A stretch of 64,000 nt of DNA from Arachis hypogaea (GCF_003086295.3 NC_092040.1:61855559-61919558); one strand, 5' to 3'. Counted from the stretch's first letter, positions 32,745 to 44,776 are shown. A program made the numbers and translations. Notes: generated by a model from the sequence alone, not told the origin.

Positions 32745-32925
32745 GCCTGTGCGTGCGCATGCAACTGCAATTTTTGCTATCTGTGCGAGCACACGCCCTT
32801 GTGTGTCTGCACGCCCTTTGTAGCATCCTCTGGTCACAGCGCCAGCACACTTTGTGCATGCGTGTTGCCCTGTTTTCTTGGACTTATGCGTACGCACACA
32901 TACATGTGCATACGCACAAGTGCTG
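32745..32925 (+). repeat. Palindrome cluster of the GTGCG-NN-CGCAC type, TE3 internal
   Basis: Units such as TGTGCGTGCGCATGC, CTGTGCGAGCACACG, TATGCGTACGCACA and TGTGCATACGCACA. Same type as in the TE3 LTRs (30012-30146 and 36030-36125). No TATA box is evident downstream, only a CT-rich stretch. Confidence 0.75.
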
Positions 32926-33852
32926 CTTTGGGCAAAATTCTTATTTCTCTTCCATTTGAGCCCTAACACACTTCCCACCCCTCCACCCTTCTCTTTTCTT
33001 GCTTTTTGCATGTTTCTATAATTATTTTACTTAGTTTTCATTGCATCTCATTTTTATTTTAGTACTTATATTAGTTTATTTTTACTTTAGTTGTTTGTAA
33101 TTAAATAAGTTGAAAGTGTTTGTTTCATATTGATTGGGTTGCTTCTTGATTGAATTCACCAATACACTTATACTTTGCTTAATTTACAAGTACCTAGTGG
33201 ATTTGAATACTCATGTTTTGATTGTACCACTAGGACAAATTATATAAGTGCATTGGATTAAGTGATTTGAGTTGAAATTACTTGTTTATAATGATTTTCA
33301 TATTAACTTCATCACATGACCGGTACTTGTTCCTTGTTAATGCTTTGCATTTGTTTGAGTGACTCAACTTGATTCTTATCAAGCTTGTCACTTTTTGTAA
33401 CAAGTACTTTACCATGTGACTTTTTCTTAATGTTTCATGATGAATAAGTGGTTTTCTTTTCATCATTGAATTGGTTGTTGTTTATTGTGCAACTTTATAT
33501 CAATCTTGCGCTTTTACTTGCACAAGTTCAACATCCAATATCCCAATTACTCAATTCACTTTTGTGGTTACCTAGGTTTGCTTGTGTCTAAAGTTTTTCA
33601 TTAATTGCTACCTAGGCCATATAATTGAGAAACACATGCTTACTTTTTCCTTGTGTGGATGCCCTTTTAACCGGCCATTGTGTGTGTTCCAACTGCGCGC
33701 ATAATTGGAAAACACACACGGCTTATCTCATTTTCATCATACCACACCATTATGGAAACTTTCTCAATTAGATGCTTATTTAATCCCTCCTTTACCTTTT
33801 TGTGCTACTTGCCCTATGCATTTTACTTATAATTTATTTATTCTTTTTGAGG

Positions 33853-34035
33853 ATGAGACATAAAGGCAAGGAGCCGGGAGAGGAGGAGGACACCGAAAAG
33901 GGAGATGCCAAGAATGCATTGAACTTGGAAAGTTTCCTACAACCTGAGCCCTTGCATCCGCCAACTGAAGGTAGAATGCTTAGAGACAATCCCCCCCGGA
34001 TTGTGTTCGTGCACGGAGGACCGTGCAAAGCTTAA
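33853..34035 (+). CDS. Small TE3 ORF, 60 aa, charged, unknown function
   Basis: ATG in GGATGAG context, reading MRHKGKEPGEEEDTEKG and ending VHGGPCKA. The N-terminus is basic/acidic, and no membrane segment or known domain is seen. Its last codons and stop overlap the AGGA hairpin at 34010-34027. Tiny ORFs hold the same slot in TE2b (26177) and at 9491, between the palindrome cluster and the first AGGA hairpin, where FIDEL-type elements have TATA, hairpin and a 370-aa ORF. It may be the remnant of a larger gene. The ORF is short and could be chance, but the slot is conserved. Confidence 0.4.
   Translation: MRHKGKEPGEEEDTEKGDAKNALNLESFLQPEPLHPPTEGRMLRDNPPRIVFVHGGPCKA
34010..34027 (+). other. 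AGGA-tetraloop hairpin, TE3 first copy
   Basis: TGCACGG / CCGTGCA with loop AGGA, seven perfect pairs, followed by CTTAAGTGTGGGGG. Compared with TGCACCG / CGGTGTA in TE2b, one C-G pair became G-C. Confidence 0.68.
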
Positions 34036-34170
34036 GTGTGGGGGATGATTCGCCATTTTGGGAGTAAACTTTCTTTTCCCAAACACTTTGTACTTTCATT
34101 TTTCTTTTCTTTTATTACGTTTCTTGTAGATATTTGTTAGTATTTTTTTATTATTGCATCTTTACTCTAG

Positions 34171-34205
<35 letters not shown>

Positions 34206-35738
34206 CATTTTCATGGTATATGTAGTATAGATATTGGTTGTGATTGGATGTTGTGAATAGCATAGTGCCTAATTCAATTTTGTCCTAATTGTTGATGTTA
34301 ATTTTTGCTTGCTGAAAATTAGGAGAGAACTAGGAAAAAATTTGAAAATTGCATCCATCACATACATACATACATATAGGAAATAATTTTGGTGAAAAAC
34401 AATAATGATTTCCAAGAATTTTGTCTCAAGGGCATTCTATTGAATTGATTTGGAAAACTATTTTTATACTTGCTTGAATGATTTTTATGGAACATAGAAG
34501 AGAGATAGAACAAAATACCTTGTGAGTTTTTGAGTTTTAATGAGTGGTTACACATTTTAACCACTATTTTTTTTCATTGTGTGCTATGCTTCTTCTATGA
34601 TTGTAATCTTGGTTTTGCTTGATTCTTTATTTCCAATGTTTGATGTTTTGAATGCATTTAGCATGATTGAGGCCATTTTTATATTAAACTCACTCACCCA
34701 TATGGACCTACCATTGCATCTACCTTTGTTAACCCTTTTTGAGCTCTTAATCCCATTTATTCTAATTGTTAATACATCACAACCTTAAGCGAAAAACCAT
34801 GACTTACCTTGAATTGCATCTTTGATTGGCTTAGGTTGAAGAGTGTGTTTCATTTAAGTGTGGGGGAAGTTATGGGAAACATTGGTAGTGAATGAAAAAA
34901 GTTTATTTTGGGTATTTTATTGAAAATTGTGGAAAATGGGTGTACATTCATGTATCAATTTGCTTTAACCATATGCATTTGTCATAGAAAAAAAAGAAAA
35001 AGAAAAAAATATATGTAATAAAATGGGACAAAAGTCATGCCAAAGAAAAGAAAAAAAGGGAAAGGAATGAATAAGAAATGCATACGTGGACTTGTACGAA
35101 AAAGATGCATGAATGTGTATAAAAAGTGTGATTATGGGAAGTTAGGTTGCATATTTTGTTATTTGGTTGATATAGGTTGAGTTGGACACTTAAGCTAATC
35201 AAAGATTCAATTCATTAGTCCACTTAGCCATAATGATCCTACCTTAACCCTAACCCCATTACAACCCTCTAAAGACCTCATGATACTTGCACTCATGCAT
35301 CACATATTTGTTGATTTTTAGATGAAAAGCAATCCCTTGAAAGCATGATTAGAAGGAGACTTGAGTGAATTGACCCTAAACACCGAGCGATTGGAGTGTT
35401 TACACACCTAGTGAGGGTTCGATCACTCAACTCTATGCTTCCATACTTCTTATCATGAATTCTTGCAAGTTGCTTTATTTTGATGAGTAAATCAATTCTC
35501 TAGATTTTTTTTATTGCTTCGAGTTATTTCTTTGCCTAGCCCTATATGTCTATACACTTACTTGGAATTTGATTGTTGCTTTCACCAAATTAATAGGACA
35601 TTATAGATAGATAGATATATATAGTATATACATATTTGCATACCTATAGATAGTTGCATTCAATAAGTTATTTCCCTTTTGAGCATTCTCCTTGTTGGTT
35701 TAGCATGAGGGCATGGTATTGTTTAAGTGTGGAAGAAT
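34036..35738 (+). other. TE3 3' UTR with purine tract and degenerate hairpin
   Basis: AT-rich, non-coding. Purine tract at about 34985-35060. The conserved block AAACACCGAGCGATTGGAG comes before the hairpin at 35701-35718 (TAGCATG / CATGGTA, loop AGGG, one mismatch) and TTTAAGTGTGGAAGAAT. Confidence 0.65.
34170..34204 (+). repeat. (TA)n microsatellite
   Basis: About 30 bp of uninterrupted TA in the TE3 3' UTR. Confidence 0.95.
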
Positions 35739-37304
35739 TGATGAGTCCATATTTGATGAGATATTTTGGCTTGATTTGAGTAGATTTTATCACATAAACC
35801 TACATTTAAACACCCAAATAGCATACTTTTGTGTTTGGTCCCTAATTTGATCCTAAATATGAAACATGCAATTTTGGGCTTTAAATGAGTTATTTTGATT
35901 CCACTTTTATTCCATCCGATGCCATGACATGTTTGTTAAGTGATTTTAGGCCTTAGAGGCAAGAGTGGATGGCCAAAAGTGGAAGGAAGCATGTACAAGG
36001 GAGAACACATGAAGAAAACAAGGAAAAGCCCACAGCGACGTGTGCGTGCGCACAAGTGCCTGTGCATACGCACATGAGGATTTTCAGCTAAGTGTGCAGC
36101 CGCACACATCTGTGCGTCAGCATAGGTACCTGCACATGATTTTGTTAATGAAACATGTGTTGCGCGATTTTGGGGGCCTTTGGCCCAATTTTGGAAGGCT
36201 TGGATGCTGAAATCAAGTGCTATATGAAGGGAACTTCATGCCATATAAAGAGAGCCATCTTAGAATAGGAAAAACACATAGTAGGAGTAGTGTAGTATAG
36301 TTTTAGTTTTTCTCTCTTAGGGTTCTTAATTAGGGTTTGTAGCATTTTATACTTCAAATTTGATTTTGGATTATAGCAATTGCATTGTAAGTATTTCTCT
36401 AATTCTTTCTTTTATTATACCACTTGTTCTACACATTCCTTTATTTCCATTTCTCTTGTCAATATTTACTTTGCTTTGTAATTTTGGATTTTTAGTTGTT
36501 TAATTTGATGTTTGATGGCTTTCATATGTTTGTTGAGTTGTTTTTATTTCTTTTGATCATTTATAGTTCATAGCTCTCATTAATTTACCAATTTTGCCAT
36601 GTTTTATGATTATGCCCATTAGGTGTTTGATAAAATGCCAATCTTAGTTTTGGGGTAATTTCCACCCCTTGACTTGGGAAAAATGAGTTTATGGATCACT
36701 AGAGCCATAATGTCCAACATTTAGTGATAATTCTTGGGTTGTTAGTTGTTATTATTTCCACTAACGCTAGCTTTTTACTAAGGTAATTAGTAAGTTAGCT
36801 AGGACTTGTAGATTGATAACAATTATGCTCACTTGACTTACTCCCCAATGTGAGGGTTGACTTAGTGAGATTAATCCATAATAATTAAATAGTTGTGGTT
36901 ATGGAAAGGAACAGACTCCATAACTTATCCCAAGTCAAGGTTTCATTTATGTTTTGAACCAATTTTCCGTCATCTTATAGCATTACTTGTTTATATTACA
37001 TACATAGTTCTTTTGTTCTTTCATTACTTCATTACTTGCAATTTTGTCTAGTTCTCTTATTTCTTTATTGCTTGCTTTCAATCATTGAAAACACCCCTTT
37101 GATCTCCACAACCAAAATTGTGTGCATTCATTGGCATTAGTTCCTAGGGAGAACGAGCCGGGAGACTAAATACTCTCAGTTTACATTTGCTTTGAATTAT
37201 GACATCTTTAGAATGGAATTTGATATTGGTCAATGCTTGGAACTATACTTACAGTGCCAATCTTATTTTGAGATAAATTCTGAACCCGCTCTAGGCCTCT
37301 ATCA
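35739..37304 (+). mobile_element. TE3-family LTR, second copy (about 1566 bp)
   Basis: Starts TGATGAGTCC after the priming region and ends near CCTCTATCA. Palindromes of the TGTGCG-NN-CGCACA type at 36030-36125 lie 100-190 bp upstream of TATA-like GCTATATGAAGG and CATATAAAGAG. It is taken as the 3' LTR of the fragment at 31315-35738. Confidence 0.78.
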
Positions 37305-37992
37305 GTCGTGTTGTGGATTTTTCTCCAATAGCTCATTGTACCTCTTCCAAGAGTCATAGATTCTTTTGTAAATCCTGAGTAATTAATGAATAATTTTCTA
37401 ATAATTAATTATTCTTCAAAGAAATCAAAAAATTAAATTTTAGGGTTTAGGTAAGTAGAAATAATTAAAATACAAATTTTAACACCAATTTTAAAGATTT
37501 TGACCCAAAATCGGGCCAATGAGCTGAACTGGTTGGACCGAGCCAAGTCTGCCAAAGGCCCAACCCATATAAGCATCCATTCAGCCTTCTCTCCCCATTT
37601 TTCTTTCTGATAAGAAATTAATAGAATGAAGGATAAAGGGATAAAAAAAGATGGAGAAAAGATGCAGCGGAAACATAAAAGATATGTAAAGGGGAGAATT
37701 TTTTATACTAGACCTCTAAGAAACCTGCTCTTAGCAACCTAGGTAATCAGAAGGGACTCCCTATTAGACCTTCAAAGAACCTGTCCTTGACAACCTAGAT
37801 TAGAGGGATGAAAATTGAAAGAAGCCACCACGCAGATCACCTTAGTGTTGGATCCTTCAATCTTCTTCCTGCAACAAGCAAAGCAAATCATTCACCTCAC
37901 TTAATCACACAATAAAAATGTGCTAAAAATAACAAAAAATATATTCATCAAAAATTGTGTAAATTGTTCACTAACTTGCTCATATTGGTGAG
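37305..37992. other. Unassigned intergenic/repeat stretch
   Basis: No ORF of note. It contains two near-copies of a roughly 35-bp unit (37708-37743 and 37768-37800, both with ...AACCTG...GACAACCTAG-like text). Phrases such as GACCGAGCC and GGCCCAACCCATATAAG recall plant LTRs, but I cannot assign it. The solo LTR at 37993 is inserted at its end. Confidence 0.4.
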
Positions 37993-39755
37993 TGGTGCAC
38001 GAAATTGTGATTCACACTTTTCACAACTCTGGTACAACTAACTAGCAAGTGCACTGGGTCGTCCAAGTAATAAAACCTTACGCGAGTAAAGGTCGATCCC
38101 ACGGAGATTGCTGGCATGTAGCAAGCTATGGTCATCCTGTAAATCTTAGTCAGGTGGATTCAATTGGTTATGAGTTTTGATAATTGAAAGATAAATAAAA
38201 TGTAAATTAAAATAAAGGTACTTATGTAATTCATTGGTGGGAATTTCAGATAAGCGTTTGGAGATGCTTTGTTGCTTCTGAACCTCTGCTTTCCTATTGT
38301 CTTTATCCAATCATGCGTGCTCCCTTCCATGGTAAGTTGTATGTTGGTGGATCACCATTGTCAATGGCTACCATCCGTCCTCCCAGTGAAAATGGTCCAG
38401 CTACGATTTCTGTACGGCTAATCAACTGTCGGATTTCTCATCTCGGATGAAAAATACCAGGCACAGCTACCGCACGACTAATTATCTGTCAGTTCTCACT
38501 TGTTTCGGAATATGATCTCTCTATCCTTTTGCACACTGTCATTGCACCCAACATTCGTGAGTTTGAAGCTCGTCACAGTCATCCTGTCCCAGATCCTACT
38601 CGGACTACTACAAACAAGGTTTAGACTTTCTGGATCTCAGGAATGCTGCCAATTGGTTCTAGCCTATACCACGAAGGTTCTAATATCACGGATTCAAATG
38701 ATCTGTTATCAGGAGAGGCAAGTCAAATCCGTGGATCAGATACCCAAGAGACTATTCTCCGGCTATCGTCCAATGACTACGTTAAACATCATGTAGACTG
38801 CTTGTGGTTGTCAGGCACGCGGATCTTGGCTAAGCGAGTAATGAAGATAGTGGGTGATTATCACAGATCACCCCTTCATTCTGACTTAACTGAATTGAGT
38901 ATGAGAGTATATCTTGGAGAAGAAGTAAGCGTGAATTGAAAGGCAAACAATAGTACTTGCATTAATTCATGAAGAACAACAGAGCTTCGCACCTTAATCT
39001 GTGAGGTGTAAAAACTCCACCGTTGGAAAATACATAAGAGAAAAAGGTCTAGGCATGGCCAAATGGCCAGCCTCCCCAAATGTGAAAAATGGCATAAGCC
39101 TGAAAAAAGGATCCGAATACAATAGGAAAAAGTGCTATTTATACTAAACTAGTTATTAGGGATTACAAAAAATAAGTAACTAAGTGCAGATAGTGCAGAA
39201 ATCCACTTCCGGGGCCCACTTGGTGTGTGCTTAGGTTGAGCATTGAGCTTTACATGTGCATAGGCCTTTTCTAGAGTTAAATGCCAGCTTGGATGCCAGT
39301 TTGGGCGTTTAACTCCCGTTTTGGTGCCAGTTCCGGCATTTTACACTAGAAAAGGGTCTCTGGTGGGCATTTTAACGCCCGTTTGATCCATCAAATCTCG
39401 AAAAAAGTATGGACTATTAACATTACTGTAAAGCCCAAGAAGTTAGCTTTTCAGACCAATTGAGAGTGTGCCAATTGGACTTCTGTAGCTCCATAAAAAT
39501 GCGTTTGAGTGCAAGGAGGTCAGAATCCAACAGCATCTGCAGTCCTTTCTCAGCCTCTAAATCAGATTTTTGCTCAGGTCTCTCAATTTTAGCCAGAAAA
39601 TACCTGAAATTACAGAAAAACACACAAACTCATAGTAAAGTCCAAAATTGTGATTTTTGCATAAAAACTAATAAAAATATAATAAAAAGTAACTAAAACA
39701 TACTAAAAACTATGTCAAAACAATGCCAAAAAGCGTATAAATTATCCGCTCATCA
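37993..39755 (-). mobile_element. Solo FIDEL-like LTR, minus strand (1763 bp), with perfect target duplication
   Basis: Reads TGGTGCAC at its left end and GCTCATCA at its right, the reverse complement of the LTR ends of elements C and D. The five flanking bases on each side are GTGAG (37988-37992 and 39756-39760). No internal sequence is present, so it is a solo LTR left by recombination between two LTRs. Its TATA box is at 39136-39143, with palindrome remnants at 39285-39390. Confidence 0.95.
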
Positions 39756-39973
39756 GTGAGCATTAGTTTTCACTCATCAAATACGTGCACAAGTCATAGC
39801 CCACTTCACACATTAAACAATACCTTCTTTTTTCCAATCTCATTCACAACCGAATCCAAAACATTGAGCTTGGTGTCGAATTATTTGGCTTGAGCTATCA
39901 TGTCTTTATTTAAATAAAAAAGGGAAAAGAGACAGCCACCCCCTTATATGATATTCATCAATTCTGTTCCCCA

Positions 39974-40525
39974 TTGCATGAAGAAAATTATAATCCATGG
40001 TGGATAAATAAAGGAATCAACCCTGAAATCAAGTTTGATCTGAAATCTGGACAGTATCTGGAAATCTCGAGCGAGATAGCAAGAAAAAAGTGGGAAATCC
40101 TGGGCAATCTCCCTGAGCAATTGGCTATGTATAAGGAAAGCAAACAGATTATGCTTCCAAGAGTGTTAAAAGAGTTCGCCGCATCCTCCTTTAATCTCAA
40201 AACTTAGGGGATGATTACTATGACTACGGGATAAGGATGAACAGAGATAAATGGTTAGGAGATGTCATCCAAGATATTTGTCTTCCAAGCATATAGTGGA
40301 CATTAAGTGCTAATGGAGAGCCACTCATACTTAGAATGACCCAACTGATCCTCATTGCCAAAGGATGGTTGGACTTTATTCAACATAAATTAATTCCAAC
40401 ATCCAACCATTTTGAGATAACAATAGAAAGATCAGTCCTTATCCATTATATCATAAGGGAAGAGGAAGTAAAAGTAGAGGAACTTATCCCCTACTATTTA
40501 AGCTTCTTTGCAGAGAATGGGAATA
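39974..40525 (+). pseudogene. Old post-pol ORF, first half (split by LTR S and element R)
   Basis: 39974-40207 encodes a diverged version of the N-terminal part (PEIKFDLKSGQYLEI, compared with PEVKFDLKEDEYPGI in the 5175 copy). After stops, 40336-40525 carries AKGWLDFIQHKLIPTSNHFE. The LTR boundary follows. The gene resumes at 54393 with the part homologous to the LAYPSLISLLCKEAGVK region. It is the most diverged copy of this family in the window. Confidence 0.72.
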
Positions 40526-40924
40526 TAGTGCACGGATTCCCACACTCCGTACAAATAAAGTAGCAAGTGCACTGGGTCGTCCAAGTAATACCTGAGGTGA
40601 GTCAGGGTCGATCCCACAAGGATTGTCGGCTTGGATCAACCAGTGGTTATCTTGTAAATCTTAGTTAGGCGGGTAGAAAAGTTGTTTAGTTGTTTAAGCG
40701 TATAAAAGTAAAGTGAAATAAAAATAGCGTTACTCAGTTGTTGTGAATTCAATGATAAAAAGATGGTTAAGGCCACGGAGATGCTTTGTTCTTTTGGATC
40801 AATCCTTTCTTATTGTCTACTCTAACTACGAATGATTTCTTTTATAGCAGGCTATATGTGATTAATGCCAGTTTAAGCGGCTGCCAATCTTCCTCTAGGC
40901 TAAACACCAGGTTTAGTGCGCATC
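40526..40924 (-). mobile_element. LTR S, first segment (minus strand)
   Basis: FIDEL-like LTR end with TAGTGCACGG in place of TGGTGCACGA, then GCAAGTGCACTGGGTCGTCC. It is cut by element R. The other segment is at 53265-54387; together they make 1522 bp. Flanks GAATA (40521-40525) and GGATA (54388-54392) look like a target duplication with one mutation. Confidence 0.82.
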
Positions 40925-42448
40925 TGGTGCACGAATTTGTGATTCGCACAACTAACCAGCAAGTGCACTGGATCGTCCAAGTAATACCTTACGTGAGTAA
41001 GGGTCGATCCCATGGAGATTATTGGTTTGAAGCAATCTATGTTTATTTTATTATTCTTAGTCAGGATATTAATTAAAATTATCAGTTGGAATTATTAGAT
41101 TGGAAAAATAAAAGAGAATAATAGCGTTACTTGTTGTGCAGTACTGAGAAATATGTTGGAGTTTTGGAGATGCTTTGTCTTCTGACTTCAACTCTTCCTT
41201 GAAATCCTTCTCCACACGCAAAGTCCCTTCCATGGCAAGCTCTATGTAGGGTGTCACCGTTGTCAATGGCTACTTCCCATCCTCTCAGTGAAAACGTTCC
41301 TATGCTCTGTCACAGCACGGCTAATCATCTGTCGGTTCTCAATCAGGTTGGAATAGAATCCATTGATTCTTTTGCGTCTGTCACTAACGCCCAGCCTTCA
41401 GGAGTTTGAAGCTCGTCACAGCCATTTAATCCCAGAATCCTACTCGGAATACCACAGACAAGGTTTAGACTTTCCGAATCCTCATGAATGCCGCCACCAA
41501 TCCGGCTTATACCACGAAGATTCTGATTAAGGAATCTAAGAGATATTCATTCAATCTGATGTAGAACAGAGGTGGTTGTCAGGCACACGTTCATGGATTG
41601 AGGAAGGTGATGAGTGTCACGGATCATCACCTTCTCCATAATTAAGCGCGAATAAACATCTTAGATAAGAACAAGCGTGTTTGAATGAAAAACAAAGGAA
41701 TTGTATTAAATCATCGAGACGCCGCAGAGCTCCTCACCCCCAACAATGGAGTTTAGAGACTCATGCCATCAAAAAGTATGTAATTCAGATCTGAAAATGT
41801 CATGAGGTACAAGATAAGTCTCTAAAAGTTGTTTAAATAGTAAACTAGTAACCTAGGTTTACAGGAAATGAGTAAACTAAGATAATTGGTGCAGAAATCC
41901 ATTTCTGGGGCCCACTTGGTGTGTGCTGGGGCTGGGACTAGAGTTATCCACGAGTTGAGGCCTTTCTTGGAGTTGAACTCCAAGTTATAACGTGTTTTGG
42001 GCGTTCAACTCCGGATCATGACGTTTTTCTGGCGTTTAACTCCAGACAGCAGCATGTACTTGGCGTTCAACGCCAAGTTACGTCGTCTATATTCGCGCAA
42101 AGTATGGACTATTATATATTGCTGGAAAGCCCTGGATGTCTACTTTCCAACGCCGTTGAGAACGCGCCAAGTGGACTCCTGTAGCTCCTGAAAATCCATT
42201 TCGAGTGCAGGGAGGTCAGGATCCAACAGCATCAGCAGTCCTTTTTCAGCCTAACTTAGATTTTTGCTCAGCTCCCTCAATTTCAGCCAGAAAATACCTG
42301 AAATCATAGAAAAACACACAAACTCATAGTAAAGTCCAGAAATATGATTTTTGCCTAAAAACTAATATTATTCTACTAAAACTAATTAAAATATGCTAAA
42401 ATCTACATGAAATTACCCCCAAAAAGCGTATAAAATATCCGCTCATCA
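40925..42448 (-). repeat. 3' LTR of element R (1524 bp)
   Basis: Reverse complement starts TGATGAGCGGATATTTTATACGC and ends TGCACCA. Same length as the 5' LTR at 51741-53264. Palindrome remnants at 41985-42080. Confidence 0.95.
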
Positions 42449-43529
42449 CAACACCAAACTTAAACTGTTGCTTGTCCTCAAGCAACTAGATGAATAAAAT
42501 AGGTTTTAACAGAAATTAAGAAGTAATAATATTTTAGAGTTTCAAATGAAGCTTAGATTCTTATTAGATGAGCGGGGCTTGTAGCTTTTTGTTTCTGAAC
42601 AGTTTTGGCATCTCCCTTTATCCTTTGAATTTCAGAATGATTGGCATCCATAGGAACTCAGAATTCAGATAGTATTATTGATTCTCCTAGTGTAGTGTGT
42701 TGATTCATTGAACACAGTTATTTTGTGAGTCTTGGCCGTGGCCCTAAGCACTTTGTTTTCCAGTATTACCACCAGATACATAAATGCCACAGACACATGA
42801 CTAGGTTAACCTTTTCAGATTGTGACTCAGCTTTGCTAGAGTCCCCAGTCAAAGGTGTCCAGAGCTCTTGAGCACACTCTTTTTGCCTTGGATCACGACT
42901 TTAACCACTCAGTCTCAAGTTTGTAACTTGGACCTGCATGCCACAAGCACATGGTTAGGGACAGCTTGGTTTAGCCGCTTAGGCCTGGAACTATTTCCTT
43001 AGGCCCTCCTATCCACTGATGCTCAAAGCCTTGGATCCTTTTTACCCTTGCCTTTTGGTTTTAAGGGCTGTTTGGCTTTTAAAAAAAATTTTTTTTTGCT
43101 GCTTTTTCTTGCTTCAAGAATCAATTTCATGATTTTTCAGATCATCAATAATATTTTTCGTGTTCCTCATTCTTTCAGGAGCCAATATTCATCAAATTCA
43201 AAGTACAAGTTATGCACTGTTCAAGCATTCATTCAGAGAACAAAAAGTATTGCCACCACACATAGTTAATTATAATTTTTATTATTAAAAACTCGAAAAA
43301 TATAGATTACTTCTTTATTCTAAAAAAAAATCTACTACTTTATTCATGCCTGATGATGATGAGAAAAATAAATTATAGCTTAATTGGAAATAAAATCAAA
43401 ATAGATATACTAATTACTACTACTACTACCACTATATATCTCCTAAGGTAAATTTCCATAATAACACTATCACAAAGTTAAAAAAAATTGGAACTCAACA
43501 ACCTGTTGTTTTGAGAAGTAGATGTTCCT
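42449..43529 (-). other. 3' UTR of element R with priming site and purine tract
   Basis: On the minus strand: an A-rich tract (complement at about 43075-43110), then the conserved segment matching 6810-6990, then the AGGA hairpin at 42467-42486 (GTTGCTTG / CAAGCAAC, eight pairs), then TTTAAGTTTGGTGTTG (42449-42464) abutting the LTR. Confidence 0.78.
42467..42486 (-). other. AGGA-tetraloop hairpin before 3' LTR, element R
   Basis: Perfect 8-bp stem GTTGCTTG / CAAGCAAC with loop AGGA on the minus strand. The copy in element A at 7215 has lost pairing. Confidence 0.7.
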
Positions 43530-44624
43530 CTAATCTGTGGGGTGTTGTTCAAGGATTAATTTTTGGCGCTTCAGCTCCCTTAGATCACGCCCTTGCTCTT
43601 CCTGTTCCTTAAGCAGTTTGCAAAGCATGCTACTTTGATTGCTTTGTTCTTCCCTTATTTGGTCCATAGCTTCTTGAAATTTGGAATTAGAAGCCTCAAG
43701 ATGTTCCCAATATTCGAATTGAGGCAGTTCTGGGAGGGCATCCTGTGCTCTCCTCTTGGCTGAATCATCTTGTTGTTGTTGTCTGACCATTGATATTCCA
43801 GTGATTGGCCTCTCAACTGGGATATACTCTGTTATTCCCATCTTCACTCCAGCATCTTTGCAGAGCATAGAAATTAAGCTTGGATAGGCTAATCTGGCGT
43901 CCTTGGAATTCCTGTTTGCTATTTTGTATAGCTCACATGAGATTAGTTGATGGACTTCTACTTCTTTTCCCAACATGATGCAGTAAATCATTACTGCTCT
44001 TTTAACAGTAACTTCAGAACGGTTGCTGGTGGGCAATATGGAACGCCCTATGAAATCTAGCCAGCCTCTAGCTACTGGTTTTAGATCTTCTCTTTTGAGT
44101 TGATTTGGGATGCCAGTCGTGCTGGTGGTCCACCTGGCTTCAGGGATGCATATATCCTCTAGAATCTTGTCCAGACCTTTATTTACCCTCATCATTCTCC
44201 TATTAAAGGAGTCTGGGTCATCTTTCAGTTGGGGAAGCTTAAATATCTCCCTGATCTTGTCAGGATGGGTATGAACGATCTTTCCTCTGACTAAGGTCCG
44301 ATGGTCATAGAGAGCAGCTCCAATTATTCTTTGCCGGTCTGTCTGCCATAGATTAGCATAGAACTCCTGAACCATGTTCCTTCCCACTTTCGTTTCAGGA
44401 TTGGCCAGAATTTTCCAGTTCCTGTTTCGAATTTGCTCTTGGATCTCCGGATATTCATCTTCTTTCAGATCAAATTTGACTTCCAGGATCACTGATCTGT
44501 GACTCATTATCTTGTAGTAATGGTCTGAATGTTCTTTAGTTAAGAACTTCCCTTGATTCCAAAGTGGCTTTGGAGTGTTCTCTTTCTTGCCTCTTGGGTT
44601 GGGTTGTTTTCCTTTAGGAGCCAT
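43530..44624 (-). CDS. Post-pol ORF of element R, intact (364 aa, unknown function)
   Basis: The start at 44624 encodes MAPKGKQPN, matching the start at 5175; an upstream in-frame ATG at 44693 lies within the leader hairpin and is less likely. The conserved centre RGWLDFIGRS...PTSNRSEVT is at about residues 185-210. The C-terminus (SKFQEAMDQIREEQ..., LLKEQEEQGRDL) is likely a coiled coil. No signal peptide or membrane span is present, so evidence for an envelope protein is lacking. It shares most residues with the 370-aa copy. It is open throughout although gag-pol of the same element has three stops. A 31-bp palindrome array, TATA box and AGGA hairpin lie upstream in order. Confidence 0.82.
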   Translation of the reverse strand: MAPKGKQPNPRGKKENTPKPLWNQGKFLTKEHSDHYYKIMSHRSVILEVKFDLKEDEYPEIQEQIRNRNWKILANPETKVGRNMVQEFYANLWQTDRQRIIGAALYDHRTLVRGKIVHTHPDKIREIFKLPQLKDDPDSFNRRMMRVNKGLDKILEDICIPEARWTTSTTGIPNQLKREDLKPVARGWLDFIGRSILPTSNRSEVTVKRAVMIYCIMLGKEVEVHQLISCELYKIANRNSKDARLAYPSLISMLCKDAGVKMGITEYIPVERPITGISMVRQQQQDDSAKRRAQDALPELPQFEYWEHLEASNSKFQEAMDQIREEQSNQSSMLCKLLKEQEEQGRDLRELKRQKLILEQHPTD

Positions 44625-44678
44625 GATCTTTAGTGGGTATGTTTTTGTGATCACGGATAAACACACCAAACTTAGAGC

Positions 44679-44698
44679 TTTGCTTGCCCTCAAGCAAA
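44679..44698 (-). other. Leader hairpin of post-pol ORF, element R
   Basis: Minus strand TTTGCTTG / CAAGCAAA, loop AGGG (AGGA in most copies), eight pairs, about 54 bases before the ATG. Followed by CTAAGTTTGGTGTG. Confidence 0.65.
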
Positions 44699-44767
44699 AG
44701 AGGAGAAAGAAGAGGGATAGGAGGAGAGCAAGTGTGGTATGGTGATGATGAGAGGGGCGCCGAATTC

Positions 44768-44776
44768 AATATATAG
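44768..44776 (-). promoter_or_regulatory. Internal TATA box of element R
   Basis: CTATATATT on the minus strand, preceded by C-rich sequence, about 150 bases before the ATG at 44624. Same layout as the copy at 5025. Confidence 0.55.

Noticed and set aside
43530..44624. Calling the post-pol ORF an env gene
   Set aside because: Position fits, but no signal peptide, cleavage site or membrane span is visible.
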